From Oscillospiraceae bacterium (GTDB lineage Bacteria > Bacillota_A > Clostridia > Oscillospirales > Oscillospiraceae), in NCBI GenBank assembly GCA_017537045.1, contig JAFYLN010000029.1, positions 1 through 9,468 of the forward strand: 9,468 nt of DNA. Direction: 5' to 3'. Below, piece by piece: positions 4,756-9,468 of this stretch. How positions within the stretch are numbered: position 1 is the stretch's first letter; the number at the start of each line of letters is the position of its first letter. The notes under the pieces are model-generated. The model saw nothing but the letters and a program-made list of their open reading frames with translations, had not been told where the DNA came from and did not search any database. The position numbers and the translations under genes were made by a program.

Positions 4756-7035
4756 TTACTTCTTTGCCTTGGGTTTGCGGATCTTGTTCAGTTGATCATT
4801 GATCTTCAGCAGCTCTTCCTTGGTGAAGCTGACGTTAGCCATGCTCATCAGAGAAGTCAGACGCAGCACGGTGAAGCCGCCCAGCATTTGGCCCATGCCC
4901 TTGATAGACTTGAAGTCGACACTGAAGCCGCCCTTCTTTTCGCCCTTCTCGTCAGCCTTCTTGTTGGCATCCATCTTCTTCTTCAGGGTCAGCATCATAC
5001 TGCCGATCCAGATCTTACCGCCGACGGTAGCCATGATGTCGCTCATCTTGTCGTTGATACAGAAATAGCCTTCCTTCTCGGTGATGTCGAACCAGTTCAG
5101 GATGGCGCCGACTTCCTTCATGCGATACTCTTCGTTGAAGGTATCGACCTTGCGGATGAAGCTCTCGTCGGTCAATTCGCCTGCCTTAGCGACCAGCGTG
5201 GTCTCACCGGCGTTGGGAACATCAAAGTAGAAGAAGTGGTTGTCGGATTCCTGAACGCCCAGAGATTCGCCGTTTGCGAACAGTTCCACAGTGGGATTGT
5301 TGGAGTAGACGGTGACCTTGGTCACATCTTCCACACGGTCAACGTAACGCTTGCCGCAGATGTGGACCATGGGTTCGGGATTCAGCCATGCCTTGTAGGC
5401 ATAGAAAGCGTCCTTCTTATACTTGCGGTCGAAGGTCATCAGACCCTTGTGGTTCTGGCCGTTTTCGCCGCCCTCAGCACGGGCATCGGCACCGAAGTCG
5501 AACATATTCCACACATGGGTCGCCCACATGTATTTGCGGGTGAACAGCTGCTTGATCAGTTCTTCATGGTAATATGCCTGATACTCTTCGGTATAGTCAC
5601 CCTGCTGGGGATTGGAGGTGTGCCAGTTCAGAGCCTCGCAGCCATACTCGGAGCAGCCGATGGGCTGGTTGGGGTACTTCTTGTGGAATTCGTCGAACCA
5701 GGGACCGTTCATGGTGGTGTCGCCGCCGTACCAGCCGAAGTAATGGTTATAGGAAACGGTGTCGGGAATGCGGACGTAAGGATCGTCCATGGAGCACATG
5801 GAAACAACAGCCATGGTGGTCAGACGGGTCTTGTCCATCTCGTGGCACATGTCGTTCAGTATGTGGTGGTTCTCAAGCAGGTCGGGAGTTGCACCGGCGA
5901 TGGAGATCTCATTGCTGAGACCCCACACCACGATGGAGGGGTGGTTGTAATTCTGAACGATCAGCTCCTTCATCTGAGAGATGGTGTTCTCGCGGCCGCC
6001 TGCCATGTGGTTGGAGATGTAGGGGATCTCAGCCCAGATGACCAGACCCTTTTCGTCACACAGGTCGTAGAAATACTGGTCGTGCTGGTAGTGGGCAAGG
6101 CGGATGGTGGTGCAGCCCACTTCGCAGATCAGGTCGATGTCCTCTTCGTGATGCTCGGGCAGCAGGGCGTTGCCCAGCCCCCAGCGATCCTGATGGCGGG
6201 AGACACCGCGCAGGGGATACTCTTCGCCGTTGAGGATGAAGCCGTTTTCGGGATCAATACGGAAGCTGCGGCAGCCGAAGCGGGTGGAAACAGTGTCCAG
6301 AACTTCTTCGCCTTCAACCAGCTCCGCCTTGACACTGTACAGGTAGGGATCCTTGCGGCCGTGCCACAGGTGGGCATTCTTGATGCGGAAGATGATCTTC
6401 TTGTCAGCAGTTTCCTTGGTGCCCAGAACCTTGCCTTCCTTGTTCAGCAGGGTGTAGCGGATGATCTGGCCTTCCTTGTCACCTGTCAGGAAAACCTCGA
6501 CCTCTGTCTTAGCATCGCGCTCTTCCATAACGGGCGTGATCTTGATGCCGGGGGTGCCGTAGTAGTCCAGATCAAAGTGGGACTCGGAAACGGCAATGAT
6601 GTTGACGTTGCGGTACAGGCCGCCGTAGAAAGTGAAGTCTGCCATCTGGGGATAGACCCGGTCGTTGGCAGCATTGTCTACAGCGATGACCAGCAGATTC
6701 TCGTCCTTCAGATTCTCGGTCAGATCAACACGCCAGGTGGAGTAGCCGCCGTCGTGATGGGCAAGATGGGCGCCGTTCAGGTAAACGTCAGCGGAGGAGT
6801 TGGCACCCTGAATTTCCAGATAGTAACGGTCGGAAACAGGCAGCTCAGCCTTGGCGATGGATTTTGCGTAGTAGGCGGTGCCGCGCCAGTAGTCGTTGCC
6901 GCCGTCCTGACCGTCCACAGCGTTCCAGCAATGGGGAACATTGACAGCTTCCCAGTCGGTGCAAAGAGTTTCGGGGACTGCGGTTGCTTCCTTGGAGAAG
7001 AACCAGTTGTTATTGATGCTTACGATATTTCTCAC
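4756..7035 (-). CDS. Glycoside hydrolase family 2 (beta-galactosidase/beta-glucuronidase type) with extra C-terminal region
   Basis: A 759-residue retaining glycosidase without a signal peptide, so probably cytosolic and acting on imported sugars. Domains by eye: sugar-binding jelly roll (about 10-150), immunoglobulin-like domain (155-255), TIM barrel (260-555), a second Ig-like/DUF4982-type domain with VTVYSNNPTVELFANGESLG (574-593), then an unidentified tail (about 640-759). The acid/base is E376 in NHPSIVVWGLSNE and the nucleophile E463 in CSEYGCE, 87 residues apart. N528-H529-K530 in QNHKGLMTFDR matches the NxK pattern of glucuronidases, but GH2 beta-galactosidases can show N-x-K there too, so the substrate is open between galactosides and glucuronides. 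The tail has a very Lys-rich linker (686-701) before a hydrophobic helix-like part. Start is GTG at 7035 with GGAGGT upstream. It follows cls by 70 bases. Confidence 0.93.
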   Translation of the reverse strand: MRNIVSINNNWFFSKEATAVPETLCTDWEAVNVPHCWNAVDGQDGGNDYWRGTAYYAKSIAKAELPVSDRYYLEIQGANSSADVYLNGAHLAHHDGGYSTWRVDLTENLKDENLLVIAVDNAANDRVYPQMADFTFYGGLYRNVNIIAVSESHFDLDYYGTPGIKITPVMEERDAKTEVEVFLTGDKEGQIIRYTLLNKEGKVLGTKETADKKIIFRIKNAHLWHGRKDPYLYSVKAELVEGEEVLDTVSTRFGCRSFRIDPENGFILNGEEYPLRGVSRHQDRWGLGNALLPEHHEEDIDLICEVGCTTIRLAHYQHDQYFYDLCDEKGLVIWAEIPYISNHMAGGRENTISQMKELIVQNYNHPSIVVWGLSNEISIAGATPDLLENHHILNDMCHEMDKTRLTTMAVVSMCSMDDPYVRIPDTVSYNHYFGWYGGDTTMNGPWFDEFHKKYPNQPIGCSEYGCEALNWHTSNPQQGDYTEEYQAYYHEELIKQLFTRKYMWATHVWNMFDFGADARAEGGENGQNHKGLMTFDRKYKKDAFYAYKAWLNPEPMVHICGKRYVDRVEDVTKVTVYSNNPTVELFANGESLGVQESDNHFFYFDVPNAGETTLVAKAGELTDESFIRKVDTFNEEYRMKEVGAILNWFDITEKEGYFCINDKMSDIMATVGGKIWIGSMMLTLKKKMDANKKADEKGEKKGGFSVDFKSIKGMGQMLGGFTVLRLTSLMSMANVSFTKEELLKINDQLNKIRKPKAKK

Positions 7036-7044
7036 GATAATTTG

Positions 7045-7050
7045 ACCTCC
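7045..7050 (-). promoter_or_regulatory. Ribosome binding site for the GTG start of the GH2 gene
   Basis: GGAGGT on the minus strand has its GGAGG 10 bases from the GTG at 7035. No in-frame ATG occurs nearby, and the following residues (RNIVSINNNWFF) fit the usual GH2 N-terminus, so the GTG start is accepted. A run of seven C's (minus strand, 7066-7072) lies just upstream. Confidence 0.75.
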
Positions 7051-7105
7051 AATATATTTTATTCAGGGGGGGTAAAAGCAGAAATTTCCTGCAAAAGTAC
7101 GGTTA

Positions 7106-8668
7106 TCACATCAGCGGCGCGGCTACTTTTAAAAGTGCAGCAGTGATGCGGGAAAGAAGCGGCTGCTTTTTTACATCCTCTGCCGTAATGAGCCGGGATT
7201 TTTCCATGGTATCGGCAAAATCTGCTTTGATGTCGCGCAGTGCAGGGACTTTGTAAAGGTATGCTGCGCATTCATAATGCAGATATAAACTGCGGTAGTC
7301 CAGATTGATGCTGCCAACCACACCGCAGCAATCGTCACTTAAAAATTCCTTGGCATGCACAAAGCCGGGGGTGTATTCATAGATCTTTACACCTGCGTCT
7401 ATCAATTCACGGTAGTGACTTTTCGCCAGTGCGAAAGCAGTGCGCTTGTCCGGAATATGGGGCAGCACGATGCGCACATCCACACCCCGTTTGGCTGCAA
7501 ACTGCAGTGCGCCGGTCATTTCTGAATCGAGGATCAGGTAGGGTGTCATGATATAGACGTACTGCTTCGCACGGTTCAGAATGTGCAGATACACACTTTT
7601 GGCTACCCGTTCTCTGCTTGTGGGATTCTCGCCGTAGGGGATCACAAAGCCGGGGGCAGAAACAGAACGTGCCTGCAGGTAGGGGGCATAGGTTTGCACC
7701 CGTTCCGTGGCGTTCCACATCTGTAAAAACAGCGTGGTAAATCCCCGGGCGGCCTCGCCATGAACCATGATAGCGGTGTCTTTCCAGTGGCCGAAAACCG
7801 CTTCCTGATTGATGTAACGGTCCTGCAGGTTGATGCCGCCGGTAAATGCGGTATGGCCGTCAATGACCAGAATCTTCCGGTGGTCGCGGTTGTTATAGTG
7901 GGTGGAAACAAAGGGGTGGACAGGGGAGAACATTTTGCATTGGATACCCAGCCGTTCCAACTGCTTCGGATAACCGTAGGGCAGATTGGTAAAGGCGTTC
8001 ATGCCGTCGTAAAGCATGCGGACTTCCACGCCTTCTTTTGCCTTGCGGCTGAGTATGTTCAGAATCTGGTTCCACATGATGCCGGGATATACAATGAAAT
8101 ACTCCAGAAAGATAAATTGCTCTGCCTGCTCCAACTGGTTCAGCATTTCCCGGAACTTGTCCTCTCCCAGCGGAAAATACCGCACATCCGTATTCCCATA
8201 GGCCGGCGCGTTGGCGTGGTGCTGCAGATACCGGGCAATGCCTGCTGCGGCAGGATCTTCCCGATCCAGTGCCTGTATGATTTCAGAAGCATCTTCAATA
8301 TACGGCATACTGGCCTGCCGGCTGCTATCCAGCAGCTTTCTGAATACCCGGCTGCCCAGATCAAACCGGAAAATAGTATACAGCACGATACCGAACAGCG
8401 GCAGTACTGCGACAACGATACACCACGAAAGTTTGAAAGCAGGATCATCCTCAGAATTGAGAATGACGATCAGCATAACAGCCGTGGCAACCGCCAGACC
8501 GCCGAAGATCAGTGTAATACCTTCAAAAAGTTCAAACAGCAAAGAAAAAACCAGAAAAAAGTTCAGAAGCAGCAGCACTGCGGTGATCACGGTGCGGCTG
8601 AAAACGATGCGCAGCAGCCCGCGCCTGCTTTGCTGCAGAAGTCTCCTTTCCTGTGCCTTTTCCAACAT
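7106..8668 (-). CDS. cls: Cardiolipin synthase (phospholipase D superfamily)
   Basis: This 520-residue membrane enzyme joins phosphatidylglycerol molecules to make cardiolipin. The N-terminal part has three hydrophobic segments (about 24-48, 50-70 and 80-100), as in bacterial Cls with its anchor region. Both HKD catalytic motifs are intact: H263-x-K265-x4-D270 in DHRKILVIDG, followed by FTGGINLQDRY, and H438-x-K440-x4-D445 in VHAKEFLSDD, followed by VVGSINLDYRS. The length is typical for the family. The start at 8668 has AAGGAG 8 bases upstream. The GH2 gene follows 70 bases downstream on the same strand with only a weak hairpin in between, so the two may be co-transcribed; functionally they look unrelated. 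The 107 bases between this start and the kdgK terminator are AT-rich and should hold the promoter, but I see no convincing box pair. Confidence 0.95.
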   Translation of the reverse strand: MLEKAQERRLLQQSRRGLLRIVFSRTVITAVLLLLNFFLVFSLLFELFEGITLIFGGLAVATAVMLIVILNSEDDPAFKLSWCIVVAVLPLFGIVLYTIFRFDLGSRVFRKLLDSSRQASMPYIEDASEIIQALDREDPAAAGIARYLQHHANAPAYGNTDVRYFPLGEDKFREMLNQLEQAEQFIFLEYFIVYPGIMWNQILNILSRKAKEGVEVRMLYDGMNAFTNLPYGYPKQLERLGIQCKMFSPVHPFVSTHYNNRDHRKILVIDGHTAFTGGINLQDRYINQEAVFGHWKDTAIMVHGEAARGFTTLFLQMWNATERVQTYAPYLQARSVSAPGFVIPYGENPTSRERVAKSVYLHILNRAKQYVYIMTPYLILDSEMTGALQFAAKRGVDVRIVLPHIPDKRTAFALAKSHYRELIDAGVKIYEYTPGFVHAKEFLSDDCCGVVGSINLDYRSLYLHYECAAYLYKVPALRDIKADFADTMEKSRLITAEDVKKQPLLSRITAALLKVAAPLM

Positions 8669-8775
8669 GGCAATACTCCTTTTCTATATTTTCTCTATTT
8701 TAATCCATTTTTTCACGATGGACATAAACAGTTTGTAAATTTTTGAAAAGGAATTGAAAAATTGCCGTGGAAGAA

Positions 8776-8807
8776 GAAAAGCACCGCCGGGGACGACGGT
8801 GCTTTTC
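8776..8807 (-). terminator. Strong intrinsic terminator after the sugar kinase
   Basis: On the minus strand an 11-bp perfect stem (GAAAAGCACCG / CGGTGCTTTTC, 8797-8807 with 8776-8786) with a 10-base loop is followed by TTCTTCTT. It lies 19 bases past the kinase stop and separates that gene from cls. The symmetric A and T ends could allow termination in both directions. Confidence 0.88.
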
Positions 8808-8826
8808 GTAAATACGAAAGAGAGGA

Positions 8827-9468
8827 TCAGCGCTGGATACGGCCGGAGCCGTCGCCGCCTGCCAGCTTCTCAACCTCAGCAACAGTGACCATGTTGTAGT
8901 CACCGCCGATGGAGTGCTTCAGAGCGGAAGCAGCAACAGCGAACTCAACAGCTTCCTGCGTGGACTTGCCGGACAGCAGGGAGTAGATCAGGCCGCCGCC
9001 GAAGGAGTCGCCGCCGCCGACGCGGTCGATGATGTGCAGGTCATACTTCTTGGAGAAGCAGTAGTTTTCACCGTCGTACAGCATTGCGGACCAGCCGTTG
9101 TCGAATGCGGAGTGGCTTTCACGCAGGGTGATAGCAACCTTCTCGAAACCGAACTTGTCAGCCAGCTGCTTTGCAACGGACTTGTAGCCCTCGTGGTTGA
9201 TGGTGCCGCCGTAGATATCGGTAGCCTCAGCCTCGATGCCGAAAACGTCCTTGGCATCTTCTTCGTTGGAGATGCAGACGTCGATGTACTTGGCCAGCTC
9301 GGTCATGGCCTCGCGAGCCTGGGCGCGGGTCCACAGCTTGCCGCGGTAGTTCAGATCGCAGGAGATCTTGACGCCCTTGGCCTTGGCAGCCTTACAGGCT
9401 TCCTTGCAGATCTCGACGACGTTGGCGCCCAGAGCGGGAGTGATGCCGGTGAAGTGGAACCAGTCGGC
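8827..9468 (-). CDS. kdgK: PfkB-family sugar kinase, KdgK-like (C-terminal part)
   Basis: The frame is open to the right edge, so this is the C-terminal 213 residues of a protein usually about 340 long; the internal ATG at 9306 is not the start. The ribokinase/PfkB fold is shown by CDLNYRGKLW (37-46 of the visible part), CISNEEDAKDVFGI (65-78), VAITLRESHS (111-120) and the anion hole with catalytic base VGGGDSFGGG (150-159, base D154). The ending HSIGGDYNMVTVAEVEKL and GDGSGRIQR is characteristic of 2-dehydro-3-deoxygluconate kinases from Clostridia, which phosphorylate KDG to KDPG in uronate/pectin catabolism. Substrate choice within PfkB kinases is hard to prove by motif, so KDG is likely rather than certain. 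Codons are strongly biased, suggesting good expression. The aldolase or transporter partners, if any, would be outside the window. Confidence 0.88.
   Translation of the reverse strand, partial: ADWFHFTGITPALGANVVEICKEACKAAKAKGVKISCDLNYRGKLWTRAQAREAMTELAKYIDVCISNEEDAKDVFGIEAEATDIYGGTINHEGYKSVAKQLADKFGFEKVAITLRESHSAFDNGWSAMLYDGENYCFSKKYDLHIIDRVGGGDSFGGGLIYSLLSGKSTQEAVEFAVAASALKHSIGGDYNMVTVAEVEKLAGGDGSGRIQR

Noticed and set aside
7075..7092. Terminator between cls and the GH2 gene
   Set aside because: The small GCAG...CTGC-type fold has a weak, interrupted stem and only four T's after it; too poor to call.
4729..7146. An 805-codon plus-strand open frame opposite the GH2 gene
   Set aside because: It is fully antisense to a gene with clear catalytic motifs. 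The predicted protein is an odd Val/Gly/Asp/His-rich string with no domain, as expected when GC-biased codons suppress stops on the other strand.
7760..8746. Plus-strand 328-codon frame opposite cls
   Set aside because: Antisense to an intact cardiolipin synthase with both HKD motifs; no domain recognised.

Overview
The window reads as chromosomal DNA of a gut-type Clostridia (Firmicutes), most like the Faecalibacterium/Gemmiger/Subdoligranulum group. I infer this from GC-biased codons, AGGAGG-type ribosome sites, the adjacent trmK-Nif3 pair typical of Firmicutes, the KdgK and clostridial GH2 types, and the abundance of small palindromic repeats. No genus can be proven from this sequence alone.

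Layout from left to right. Positions 1-312 hold the N-terminal part of a YebC/PmpR-type protein (minus strand), with its own promoter at the end of the next gene. Positions 381-1836 hold an overlapping pair: trmK (tRNA adenine-22 methyltransferase) followed by a Nif3-like dinuclear-metal protein. Positions 1857-2101 hold a repeat (copy A) with no gene. A small DUF1858 redox-disulfide protein follows (2157-2384, minus). A divergent promoter region separates it from a 618-residue DUF2079 membrane protein (2547-4403), the only plus-strand gene. A second repeat (copy B, 4397-4711) overlaps the end of that gene. Then come a GH2 glycosidase (4756-7035), a cardiolipin synthase (7106-8668) and the 3' part of a KdgK-like sugar kinase (8827-9468), all on the minus strand.

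The genes are mostly housekeeping (tRNA modification, metal protein, phospholipid synthesis) plus carbohydrate use. The GH2 enzyme and the KDG-kinase-like gene could both serve breakdown of host or plant glycans, but cardiolipin synthase lies between them and a strong terminator follows the kinase, so they need not form one pathway operon.

The most unusual content is the repeat pair. Both copies share imperfect ~19-bp terminal inverted repeats in the same outer orientation, yet share an inner ~84-bp module in opposite orientation. Within them are hairpins preceded by GTAG or GGAG, the hallmark layout of REP/BIME (REPIN) elements mobilised by RAYT transposases. Paired bases change together between copies and between arms, so the folds appear to be under selection. 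Copy B supplies the stop codon of the DUF2079 gene, and may also supply its terminator. No transposase gene and no new multi-gene defence or mobile system is visible; the repeats are the part most likely to be undescribed.
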